A DNA stretch of 64,000 bases from the NCBI RefSeq assembly GCF_013623905.1, contig NZ_JABKDD010000004.1:124001-188000 (forward strand), given 5' to 3'. Of the stretch, positions 36,727 to 44,635 are shown in pieces (position 1 is the first letter of the stretch; every line of letters begins with the position of its first letter). A model generated the notes under the pieces. It searched no databases and had not been told where the DNA came from. It saw only the letters and a list, made by a program, of their open reading frames with translations. This DNA is from Brevibacterium sediminis (GTDB taxonomy: Bacteria; Actinomycetota; Actinomycetes; Actinomycetales; Brevibacteriaceae). Both the position numbers and the translations under genes were made by a program.

Positions 36727-38619
36727 TCAGGAGCATGCGGCGATCACGGCCGATCGGAACCGGCCGAACCCCCATCCGATGTCTCTCACCTGCACGTGCG
36801 CGGCTCCGAGCTTATGCAGATCCGTGACGAGCCCGCCGCTGGTCAGCGACGGATTCCCGGTGGTGGCCAGGACCGTGATGAGTTCTTCGGCCTGATGGTC
36901 GTCGGTCTCGGCATCATCGGTGAAGGGTTCGACGATCACCAGGGTCCGGCTCGCGGCGAGCATCCGGTCCAACAACGAGGTCACCTCTGTCCGAGATCGC
37001 CCCGTCAATCCGGCGATCACGAGGGTGCAGTCGACATCCGGCCAGGGTCGTCGACCGGACAGGCCCTGTGCGCCGGGAGTGTGGATCGTCCGCCCAGAGT
37101 GCGAGGCCTTCCTCGTCAGGGCGGCGGCCGCCTCGGCGTCGACATCACCGACGACGGCGAGGCTCTCGGCCGAAGCCACGGGTTCGAGGTCGAGGATGAG
37201 ATCGAGGACATACTGCAGGTGGTCGAGGCTGCGTCGCCGGTGGGCGGAGTCGAGTTCGGAATCAGCGTCGCGCTGGGCATGCCAGGTGGGAGCCTGAATC
37301 GTCGAGGCGCGCGAAGTGCGGGAGGCGAACCCGCCTCTGAGCACATCGATGAGGTCGACGAGGGAGAACAGGTCGAGCAGCGCCGCATCGCTCAGGTCAA
37401 GTCCGTCGGAGGCACCGTCGCCTGTGAGGACCGCTCCGGTCGGGGTGTTGCGGTAGTTCTCCTCCTCACGCGCAAGGAGCCCGAGGGAGCACATAGCCGT
37501 CAGCACCGGGCGCACACGGTCGGCATCGATATCGAGTTCGGCGGCGATCGCCTCGGCGGTGGCGACTCCGCCGGCGATGAGGTCGTTGATGCCGAGGGTG
37601 ACGGCTGTCCGGGTGATGATCGCGGGGAGCAGTTCGGTCATTTCGTGGACCTGGTGGAGGACCTCGAGAGTTCCGTCCGGTTCGGCGCTGCCCTCGCTGC
37701 CGGCTGCTGCAGAAGGGGCCGAATCATCGGCCGGGCCGGACTCGGCCCCAGATCCCTCGAGCGTGGCCTCGGGCGTGGAGGCGACTGCCGCACTTGGCGC
37801 GGCGGGACGAGTCGGCATCTTCCGCCAGTAGCCGACGACCTCGACGTCCGCTTTGGGAAGGCCGATCTCCCGGCGCAGGTAGCGGCGGATGGGGGCGATG
37901 GTCAGCGTCTCGCCCGCGCACCAGGCGAACGTGCGTCCTTCGGGCAGATCGAGATTCTTCACGGCGTCGAACATCAGGCGCGATTCGCCCGGTGCGGTGG
38001 ATCCGCGGATGAGCCAGTCGATTTCGACATCGGCTTCGGTGGGGATGTCTTGAATGTCGTCGGAGGTGGGCACTTCGATGATGATGTGACCGCGGGTGCC
38101 AGCAGGTGCCTCTTCGAGCCAGCGCCCGACAGCGGGCAGCGCCGTCTCGTCGGCAACGAGGAGGTGGAAATCGATGCCGTCGGCCAGCCCGGCGCAGGTC
38201 TTCGGTCCGGCGAAGCTGATCCGATCACCGACCGCGACGCCGAAAGCCCAGTCAGAGGCCAGTCCGGAGTCATGGCGCACGATGTCGATGCTGAAGGAGT
38301 TCGTCTCGTGGTCGACGCTGCGAACAGTGTAGTCGCGGGCACGGTTGAGCGCTTCCCGATTCCAGTTGAAGCGGAACTCCTCCTGCTCGCCGATATCGAG
38401 GGATGAGCCGTCGGGCGGGGGAATGACGAGTTTCACGTGATCGTCGAAACCCTCGGAGCGGAATGCAGGCCGTGCAGCCTCGCCGACCCCACCGGCCGCC
38501 AATTGATCGCCTGCCACTGTCAGGCGTCGCATGTTCGGGGTGATGTCGACGATGCCGGTGACTTCCACTTCTCGCAGGATGATCGGCAGCACCTGCAGAG
38601 GCCTGGAAGTACGCGGCAT
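36727..38619 (-). CDS. Siderophore-interacting protein fused to a degenerate O-methyltransferase-like domain
   Basis: 630 residues from ATG 38619 (CGGAG upstream); an upstream extension to 38688 lacks a ribosome site. Residues 1-~270 are a SIP flavoreductase: FAD motif ARDYTVRSVD, IVRHDSGLASDWAFGVAVGD, LVADETALPAVGRWLEEAP and FAWCAGETLTIAPIRRYLRR. These proteins reduce ferric siderophores with NAD(P)H. After an Ala/Ser/Pro linker (~273-325) comes a plant-type O-methyltransferase dimerisation winged helix (TRTAVTLGINDLIAGGVATA; LTAMCSLGLLAREEENYRN) and a C-terminal part where the SAM loop reads LAVVGDVDAEA in place of a Gly-rich VDVGGGxG. The methyltransferase is therefore probably inactive or repurposed. 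Confidence 0.85.
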   Translation of the reverse strand: MPRTSRPLQVLPIILREVEVTGIVDITPNMRRLTVAGDQLAAGGVGEAARPAFRSEGFDDHVKLVIPPPDGSSLDIGEQEEFRFNWNREALNRARDYTVRSVDHETNSFSIDIVRHDSGLASDWAFGVAVGDRISFAGPKTCAGLADGIDFHLLVADETALPAVGRWLEEAPAGTRGHIIIEVPTSDDIQDIPTEADVEIDWLIRGSTAPGESRLMFDAVKNLDLPEGRTFAWCAGETLTIAPIRRYLRREIGLPKADVEVVGYWRKMPTRPAAPSAAVASTPEATLEGSGAESGPADDSAPSAAAGSEGSAEPDGTLEVLHQVHEMTELLPAIITRTAVTLGINDLIAGGVATAEAIAAELDIDADRVRPVLTAMCSLGLLAREEENYRNTPTGAVLTGDGASDGLDLSDAALLDLFSLVDLIDVLRGGFASRTSRASTIQAPTWHAQRDADSELDSAHRRRSLDHLQYVLDLILDLEPVASAESLAVVGDVDAEAAAALTRKASHSGRTIHTPGAQGLSGRRPWPDVDCTLVIAGLTGRSRTEVTSLLDRMLAASRTLVIVEPFTDDAETDDHQAEELITVLATTGNPSLTSGGLVTDLHKLGAAHVQVRDIGWGFGRFRSAVIAACS

Positions 38620-38735
38620 GTATTCAGCTCCGAGGGTTCTTGACGTATGAAACAGCGAGAAACAGAGAAGCCGGACCCACAACTTCAAGCAGGTGTGTCA
38701 ACTGCCTTAGGCAAGACCGATGTTCCCTATATCTC

Positions 38736-38754
38736 ATAGGTGAGCCTAACCTGA
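38736..38754. promoter_or_regulatory. DtxR/IdeR iron box
   Basis: ATAGGTGAGCCTAACCTGA matches the DtxR/IdeR consensus TTAGGTTAGGCTAACCTAA (read on the minus strand CAGGTTAGGCTCACCTA). It lies 117 bp upstream of the siderophore-interacting protein fusion, predicting iron repression of that gene and the binding lipoprotein downstream. Confidence 0.85.
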
Positions 38755-38841
38755 GATCGCAGCAGGTGCAACCATTTATTTTCAACACCGACCAGAGGCC
38801 GCCACCTCAGTTCGCTCCGACACCCCTGGTCTCGCCTCGTC

Positions 38842-40791
38842 TTATTCGCGCGGTCCCGACAGCAGCATGAGCGCGGCACCGGCGACGATGCGCTTGTACA
38901 CCGGCTCGGCTGACAGCGTGTCTCCGTCGGCCATGAGGAGCCCGAGCTCGGTGAGCTCCTGCAGTTCGTCCTCCAAGAGCGTGGAGAGCCGTTCGCTGCG
39001 CACCTCGCCGAGGTCGAGTTCGGGGCGTTCCGGTGCCGAGTCGGGAGTGAGGATCTCGATGAGGCGCTGGGCGATCGTGATCGCCGGGGCGCCGTAGTCT
39101 TCTCCGGGAACGAGGTTGATCACGTCGAGCAGCCGCTCGTAGATGAAGGCGCCGATGACCGGCAGTGCGGTATCCGCGCTCACCTCACCCTTCTTCCACT
39201 CGTCGGCAGCGCTTCCCGGGCGGACCTTGGTGCCGGTGATCTCGGTGATCTCGGCACTCTGCATCACGGCCCACATCGCTTCGAGGACGGGCACCTCGTC
39301 GGCGCTGCGCGCATAGTTCACACCGTCTTCATAACGGGCGTTCGACGCAACTCCGACGGCTTTGATGCCGAACTTTTCGGCCGCCTCGGCGATATCGGCA
39401 CGCTTCACCCGCCCCGTACCGGTCAGCGGCCGGGACTCGCCCACCCAGTCGAGGATGCCGACCACGCCCTCGACGAGGCGGTTGTGCGGCAAAGGCTGCG
39501 CGAGCTGCTCCTCGCTCAGAGCATTGGCTTCGACGGCGGCCATCAGCGCCGAGGGCAGCGGATCGGTGCGCATGCTCGCGGCCTCGGCGCGGGCCCGGGC
39601 AGCACTCCAGCGTTCGGGGTTCTCGCCGGTGTCCATGCGGAAGCGGAGATAGTTGTCGAGAGCTTCGAGGCTGTCGAGGAAGATCACCGTCGAAGGCGAT
39701 TCGCCATCGGTCTTCTCCGCTTCCTCCTGTCCGTCGACTGCGAAGCTTTCGAGGACGTCGAGGAGGTCGTCGATTCCCTCCGGTTCGTCGATATCTGCGC
39801 GGGAGGACACGGCGATGCAGAACAGGAGGTGGGCGATGTCGAAGACCTCTGAGTCCTCATCGACGTCGTCGTAGGTCTCGGCCAGCCAGTCGCGGAAGCG
39901 CTGGTAGAGCGGCATCTCGTAGACGGTCATCTCGACCGCGTCCATTCGTGCATCGATGCCCTGCGGGTCAGCGTGGGGATTCGCCTGTGCACTCGCCTCG
40001 GCGCTCGATCCGCCGAGCCACTCCGGCAGGTTCTGTTCTGCAGCAGGGCCGTCCTCGGCTTCCTGGGCGTCTTGGATCACGCGGCCGGCGGAGCCGTAGG
40101 TGCCTTCAACCGGTTCAGGATAACCGTCGAGTGGCATGAGCTCGTCGACGACGTCCTGCTCCGAGACCTTGTTTCGCTTGGTCAACCGCACGACCGCGGC
40201 GGCTACGGCGAGCATGGAGCCCTCGAGGACGGGACGTCCGCTGTTGCTGGCGATGAGGCGGTCGAGGCTGTCGACGACGCGGCCCTTATGTGCCAGGGCC
40301 AGGATGTCGCGGGCCACGGCGCGAGACGTCTTCACCGACCACTTCGGTGCCATCACTCCGCCGAGCTTCGGTCCGTGCACGTCTTCGGTGAACCATTCGT
40401 CGAGGAGGCCCATCGCCGCCCCGGTCACCTGCGCGACGCTCGGGCTGAAGTCCTGGGGGTCAGAGGGCAGGGAGGCCACAACAGCCTCGGCGGTTTTGAT
40501 GTCGCCTTCGGCAAAGGCCACGGAGAACGACCGAAGCTTCCCCAGAGCCAGCCCGCGGTGGGCACCGACCGGGGTGAATAGTCGGCGGTTGTATTCCACC
40601 TGCGCCTTCTCCATGGCAATGTGCAAGTCGGCTTCGGTGAAGTCCGCATTCGGATCATCGATGTCGATTCCTTCGGCCTTGAGGAACGGCGCCAGCTCCC
40701 GCATCATCCGATCGGACATTCCGGGGTCGTGGCTGATTTTGCCGCCCGCTGCCATTCCGTGGAATTCGGGACCGTCGAAGAAAGTAGACAC
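38842..40791 (-). CDS. Large acidic cytoplasmic protein of unknown function
   Basis: 649 residues with no signal peptide or membrane span and no family I recognise. It is strongly acidic and mostly helical in appearance. Segments that look structured: MSDRMMRELAPFLKAEGIDI (N-terminal), VGAHRGLALGKLRSFSVAFA, SVKTSRAVARDILALAHKGR, VVGILDWVGESRPLTGTGRV followed by KRADIAEAAEKFGIKAVGVA, and the C-terminal LLEDELQELTELGLLMADGD. The LTGTGRVKRAD segment recalls the closing domain of large helical actinobacterial proteins of unknown function. It stands alone between the iron genes and a TetR gene; no co-transcription is evident. Coding character is convincing because codon bias is strong over 1.9 kb. 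Confidence 0.75.
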   Translation of the reverse strand: MSTFFDGPEFHGMAAGGKISHDPGMSDRMMRELAPFLKAEGIDIDDPNADFTEADLHIAMEKAQVEYNRRLFTPVGAHRGLALGKLRSFSVAFAEGDIKTAEAVVASLPSDPQDFSPSVAQVTGAAMGLLDEWFTEDVHGPKLGGVMAPKWSVKTSRAVARDILALAHKGRVVDSLDRLIASNSGRPVLEGSMLAVAAAVVRLTKRNKVSEQDVVDELMPLDGYPEPVEGTYGSAGRVIQDAQEAEDGPAAEQNLPEWLGGSSAEASAQANPHADPQGIDARMDAVEMTVYEMPLYQRFRDWLAETYDDVDEDSEVFDIAHLLFCIAVSSRADIDEPEGIDDLLDVLESFAVDGQEEAEKTDGESPSTVIFLDSLEALDNYLRFRMDTGENPERWSAARARAEAASMRTDPLPSALMAAVEANALSEEQLAQPLPHNRLVEGVVGILDWVGESRPLTGTGRVKRADIAEAAEKFGIKAVGVASNARYEDGVNYARSADEVPVLEAMWAVMQSAEITEITGTKVRPGSAADEWKKGEVSADTALPVIGAFIYERLLDVINLVPGEDYGAPAITIAQRLIEILTPDSAPERPELDLGEVRSERLSTLLEDELQELTELGLLMADGDTLSAEPVYKRIVAGAALMLLSGPRE

Positions 40792-40963
40792 GCATTGCTC
40801 CTGCCGAGGATGAACTGAAGCAATAACGGTAACAAGTCAGACCTCGTCGGCCGCACAACTGCCCCGGCATGGCCCCGCGGCTTCACCGAGATCACATTTC
40901 GGGAGTCGGCGGTACCGCACACAGCTCTGCGGGCCCGGTCGGTGTTCACGCCCTGGTCAGCGC

Positions 40964-41566
40964 TCAGCCCCTTGACGATGCGAGGGTCTTCCGCACCGCT
41001 CTGATGGTCAGCTCGAGAGACTGGGCGCGCGCGGTCGGATCGTCGACGCCGACGCTCACGCTGTAGAGGTGTCCGGAGCCGATGGTGAGGTAGACGAACG
41101 CCGCCGCCCATCCGATCGGCACTCCTTCATCGATGGACCCGTCCGCCTGCCCTCTCGCAATGACGGCCTCGAGGGGATCATCTTCGTCGCCCGCAGATTC
41201 AGCACCCGACCGGGACTCGGCGGCCGCCTCGGCGAAGGTCTCATCGGTGATGATCGGGTTGTCGGCGAAGAGCAGGGTGAGCACATCGGGCAGAGTGAAC
41301 AGCTCCGCACAGATCCGTTCGAGCGCAGCCAGCCCGGTCCCTTCGCCGGGACGGGCCTTCATGACCGCCTCACCGAATCGCCGGGCCCCGAGCCTCGCCG
41401 CCGCGCCAACGAGAGCTTCCCGTTCACCGAAATGTCGGTAAAGAGTGGTGCGGCCGACGCCGATCGACTGCGAGAGCTCGATCATCGACGCTTGCGGGTT
41501 CGCGGCAAGGTGGGTCAGTGCCTCGCTGACCAGGGCCTCTCGGCCCAATCGACGCATTCCCTGCAC
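40964..41566 (-). CDS. TetR-family transcriptional regulator
   Basis: About 200 residues. GTG 41566 is preferred (GAGGGG 8 nt upstream); GTG 41572 and ATG 41557 are in frame. HTH: RLGREALVSEALTHLAANPQ, IELSQSIGVGRTTLYRHFGE. The ligand domain is less conserved: LERICAELFTLPDVLTLLFA, AAFVYLTIGSGHLYSVSVGV. It is divergent from the membrane-protein gene at 41682, and the space between them holds a near-perfect 20-bp palindrome that suits a TetR dimer. Self-repression and control of the neighbour are inferred. Confidence 0.88.
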   Translation of the reverse strand: MQGMRRLGREALVSEALTHLAANPQASMIELSQSIGVGRTTLYRHFGEREALVGAAARLGARRFGEAVMKARPGEGTGLAALERICAELFTLPDVLTLLFADNPIITDETFAEAAAESRSGAESAGDEDDPLEAVIARGQADGSIDEGVPIGWAAAFVYLTIGSGHLYSVSVGVDDPTARAQSLELTIRAVRKTLASSRG

Positions 41567-41614
41567 CGGCACAACCCCTCCCTGACTCTGCGAACGATAC
41601 AGAGCAGTCTACTT

Positions 41615-41634
41615 GTGGAACACGTGTGTTCCAC
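41615..41634. promoter_or_regulatory. TetR-type operator palindrome
   Basis: GTGGAACAC-GT-GTGTTCCAC has 9-bp perfect arms with a 2-bp centre. It lies between the divergent TetR gene and the membrane-protein gene, 49-68 bp from either start. Confidence 0.7.
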
Positions 41635-41681
41635 TTTGGTATCATGGAGTACCGACAACGCCTTCGAGGATCGAGCACGTG

Positions 41682-42197
41682 ATGGATCAGCCCCAGCAGA
41701 AGAACGACTCGGCAACCCAGCGGCCCCACGCCCCTGCGACGTTCGCGCTCAGTCGGACCGACGTCGTCGTCATCGGCCTCGTCTGCATCGGCATCGGCGT
41801 GGCTCTCGGCTTCTTCCTTCCGGCCCTCGGATCGCTTGCCGCAACATTTCCCATTCCCTTCGGGGACGTCATCGAGAAGCTCAGCCGCTTCGACCAGGCG
41901 TGGGTCGTCATCGCCCGACCGATCATCGGCGGAGCACTCGGACTCATCGCCGCCTTCTTCATCGCCGCCTCGACGACTCCCCTGATCGTCGACGAACACG
42001 GAATCACCATCGGCCGAGACGACGACCACCCGCTGCGCATCTCCCGCGCCTCGTTCTCGACCGCGTACTTCACCGACGGCAAGCTCGTCGTCGTCACCGA
42101 AGGCGGGCATCAGGCCTTCAAGGGCGATGTCGAAGGCAAGAAGGCTGCAATCGCCGAGGCCTTCACCTCCCGCGGCTACCGGTGGGGAGAGATCTGA
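41682..42197 (+). CDS. Small membrane protein with YqeB-like C-terminal domain
   Basis: 171 residues from ATG 41682 (an in-frame GTG at 41679 fits the GAGGA ribosome site equally well). Two hydrophobic helices (DVVVIGLVCIGIGVALGFFL and ARPIIGGALGLIAAFFIAAS) are followed by a soluble domain starting TTPLIVDEHGITIGRDDDHP and SFSTAYFTDGKLVVVTEGGH, reminiscent of the PH-like domain of YqeB-type conserved membrane proteins. Function is unknown. Its promoter shares the palindrome with the divergent TetR gene, which probably represses it. Confidence 0.7.
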   Translation: MDQPQQKNDSATQRPHAPATFALSRTDVVVIGLVCIGIGVALGFFLPALGSLAATFPIPFGDVIEKLSRFDQAWVVIARPIIGGALGLIAAFFIAASTTPLIVDEHGITIGRDDDHPLRISRASFSTAYFTDGKLVVVTEGGHQAFKGDVEGKKAAIAEAFTSRGYRWGEI

Positions 42198-42702
42198 GGG
42201 CCGCGGCGCCGAAGGTTGGGACGGCGTACATCGCCCCGCTCGGAGAGGACTTCTCACCGAGAGCTGATGCGATCGACGGGAGGAAGTAATCCAGAAGTGA
42301 CGAGCTGGCGAGGGCGATATCGATAAGGCTTTTCAACGTCCTCGATGCCAACCCTGCGGTCGTCGTCCACAACCGCGACAACGAAGATTGCCGAGCCAAG
42401 CCGACACCGCTGCTCTCTCGTCGGCACGAATGAGAATCGGCCCCGAAATATTGTTCTCCGAGGCCGATTAACAATGTGGGAACGCAGGCAACCACGCGGC
42501 AAGAAACGCAATCTCTCATACACGTCCACATGCTTGCTAGACGCAACGTCCCGGTTTCAGACTTATCCGCGAACCAGGGTAGAGACCCCGAAAGCATCTA
42601 GCGCTGAGAACGTTCCCAAATACAACGCGCATAATTCGATGCCGAAAGCTGAATAGTCCATGGCTTCAGCTGTGTTTAGTGTGACAGTTGCGTTTCTTTC
42701 TT
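42198..42702. other. 505-bp gene-free stretch at the left edge of the AT-richer island
   Basis: No intact gene is supported. Short open frames exist on both strands but have no ribosome sites or recognisable products. Base composition falls from the surrounding high GC. It may hold decayed sequence from an insertion. Confidence 0.5.
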
Positions 42703-43263
42703 TTACTGCCGTTTTAGCCCAGTCACTGTAACGGCTTTCGTCAGTTGCACGGCCCGGTTCTTCGGGTGCCAGCCCTGCCACTTTCCTCCATATCGGACTG
42801 CACCCTGCTTATTGACGGTGTGGAACCACTTGATGCTCTTCCACTTCCCGGACAGAGAGCCAGTTCCTTTGAACCCGTAGTAATTAGAGCCCCTCATACA
42901 GAAATATCCGCTCGCCGCCGAACACCCAGGGCCGACAATTGATATCTTGTGGGCCGAGATTGTGGTTTCCAGTTTTGCTGCGACGATCTTCCCGTTGTCA
43001 GGATCGACCACTACAGTTGCCGGAGCTCCCGACTCGTCAATCTCTTTGACCTTGTCAGGGTCGGTGGTCGCACCGGGTACAAGCTCCAGCGGGTCTGCTT
43101 CGGCACCGTCTTTCAGTAGCGAATCAACTCGAGCGTCTTCATCTGCAGGCGAAGACGCTACCGGCTGGATGTCTTCACTCAACACTGCCGATGCTGGTCC
43201 CGCGGCGAACGTTGAACCGGCGACCAGGGCAAGCCCACCAACAATTGAGACAAGCTTCTTCAT
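42703..43263 (-). CDS. Small secreted protein (island protein 1)
   Basis: 186 residues from ATG 43263. A classic signal peptide, KKLVSIVGGLALVAGSTFAA then GPASA, predicts export with cleavage near residue 27. An acidic propeptide-like region (residues ~30-100) precedes a basic, aromatic C-terminal domain with a closely spaced cysteine pair (CSAASGYFCMRGSNYYGFKG) and KWFHTVNKQGAVRYGGKWQG. The C-terminal domain shares VNKxG-x(6-8)-W-x-G with the other secreted protein of this island. The Cys-Tyr-Phe-Cys region faintly recalls I36-type peptidase inhibitors, without a secure match. Codon use is more AT-rich than in the neighbours. Confidence 0.7.
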   Translation of the reverse strand: MKKLVSIVGGLALVAGSTFAAGPASAVLSEDIQPVASSPADEDARVDSLLKDGAEADPLELVPGATTDPDKVKEIDESGAPATVVVDPDNGKIVAAKLETTISAHKISIVGPGCSAASGYFCMRGSNYYGFKGTGSLSGKWKSIKWFHTVNKQGAVRYGGKWQGWHPKNRAVQLTKAVTVTGLKRQ

Positions 43264-43372
43264 AATTATCCGTTCTATCCAGTGTGGCCGGAGTCCAATC
43301 ATCGTATTCGACTCGACCCATCTATGTTCGTTCCCTATCTGCGTGTCTGAAGTATTGACACTTGGGGCATAG

Positions 43373-43921
43373 TCAGCTCTGCAGCTGGCCTTGATCCCCT
43401 TTTTGTTTAGTCTTCCGAATCTGGATCGCTACCAGTCTTCCCACCAGCATTCCCACTACAATCCCGACCCATCCGATTACGACCGTCGCTGAGTTGAACT
43501 GTGCTCTGCCCAGCGGGATAACCATGTACTGGACAAGTTCGACAGCAAGCGACAGTAACGCTGCAATGGAAGCGGCCCTGACAATGTGGCGGAACCGAAG
43601 GAACAGTCCACTAGCTACCCCTAATGGCGCAAAAAGCAACAGGTTCATCGACTGCCAATTGACCGAGAATAGCGCCCCTGGGGCCGGGAACGACCACGCC
43701 CAGACTCGGGTCGTCGTCAAACCATCGTTCAATCCCGGCGCGTGCCCTGACGGTGTCACTGTCGCAGCGATCACAACGGACACGCTCGCCATCCAGAAGA
43801 ACACGATTACTGGATGCTCTCGAAGCCGTCGGCCAACAGGCTTTGCGATTACTGCTGCAACGATCACACCAACTGCCGCGACCGGAAGTGCGTAGGGCAG
43901 TGCAGTTAGATATCTAAGCAT
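43373..43921 (-). CDS. VanZ-like membrane protein
   Basis: 182 residues with about five hydrophobic spans (LPYALPVAAVGVIVAAVIAK; VIVFFWMASVSVVIAATVTP; NLLLFAPLGVASGLFLRF; IAALLSLAVELVQYMVIPLG; VIGWVGIVVGMLVGRLVAI). The NLLLFAPLG and LSLAVELVQ blocks are those of the VanZ domain. VanZ proteins give low-level teicoplanin tolerance in enterococci and are often of unknown role elsewhere. Its ATG follows the stop of the secreted-protein gene without a gap (TAAATG), so the two are translationally coupled. That makes an immunity or export partner role possible. Confidence 0.75.
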   Translation of the reverse strand: MLRYLTALPYALPVAAVGVIVAAVIAKPVGRRLREHPVIVFFWMASVSVVIAATVTPSGHAPGLNDGLTTTRVWAWSFPAPGALFSVNWQSMNLLLFAPLGVASGLFLRFRHIVRAASIAALLSLAVELVQYMVIPLGRAQFNSATVVIGWVGIVVGMLVGRLVAIQIRKTKQKGDQGQLQS

Positions 43922-44347
43922 TTACAGTCCTGTACAGAACGTCGTTCTCGTGTAGTAGTTTTTGCCCGAAATCGTGTCTTTCATCAGAGCACGAGCGCAT
44001 GGCCGTTTGCTGCTCAACGACGCAGAGCCCGAGAACGTCGCTGTCTTTGTTTGCTTCGACTTCATCTTGTAGGTTCCGGACCACGACACCGGGCCTTGAG
44101 CTCCGCCCTTCTTGTTGACCGCCTGGAATCCGAACTTAACCGAAACCCCCGAACCTTTCGTCTTCTTGTACGTGACTTTGGCCTTCGAGACACGGTTGCC
44201 ATTGGAGTAGACCTGGGCGTTGAGAGAGCCGTTCTGCACGTCGTTATATCCCGCGTTATACCAGGTGTAGCTTGCTGCTTCAGCGTTGGTTGAAACCCCC
44301 AGCGTCAGGGCCGCTGCCGCTACCCCTGCAATGAGCATCTTCTTCAC
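43922..44347 (-). CDS. Small secreted protein (island protein 2)
   Basis: 141 residues from GTG 44347 (AGAGAGGA upstream). The signal peptide KKMLIAGVAAAALTLGVSTN ends in AEA before ASYTWYN. The mature ~117 residues are very basic and rich in Ser, Lys, Tyr and Gly, with two cysteines near the end (KRPCARALM and TTFCTGL). FQAVNKKGGAQGPVSWSGTY resembles TVNKQGAVRYGGKWQG of island protein 1, suggesting a common family. Small size, basic charge and secretion fit a bacteriocin-like or surface-active protein, but no known family was recognised. Confidence 0.72.
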   Translation of the reverse strand: MKKMLIAGVAAAALTLGVSTNAEAASYTWYNAGYNDVQNGSLNAQVYSNGNRVSKAKVTYKKTKGSGVSVKFGFQAVNKKGGAQGPVSWSGTYKMKSKQTKTATFSGSASLSSKRPCARALMKDTISGKNYYTRTTFCTGL

Positions 44348-44349
44348 AT

Positions 44350-44635
44350 GATTCCTCTCTGCTGGAACTCCGGTAGTTCTCAGCCGGTATAGAGGTTATG
44401 TTCATACTCGGCCCCCGCACATCCCCCTAAAAGATGAAATTGCACAAGAAATGTTGATCTACTGCGCTGGACTTGCACGCACGGCTGTGTGAAAGAGCCC
44501 TCACCGCCCAGCCAAACGTCCACTCGGCCTGCCGGAACCGGTCCCTTCGTCCCGAGTTCGCGACACGTTTGGCCGCCCGTCCTCACCTGCACGTCAGCCG
44601 TGGAATCGTGACTCGGCTCACGCCACCATGGGGCC
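44350..44635. other. Intergenic region at the right edge of the island
   Basis: 286 bp between divergent genes. Composition changes back to high GC from about 44.47 kb. It must hold the promoters of the secreted-protein operon and of the E1-alpha operon. No repeat, tRNA or recombinase site was seen at this edge. Confidence 0.45.

Noticed and set aside
42163..42597. 145-codon minus-strand open frame at the edge of the AT-richer island
   Set aside because: No ribosome site, no domain, and part of it overlaps the end of the YqeB-like gene; at most a decayed remnant.
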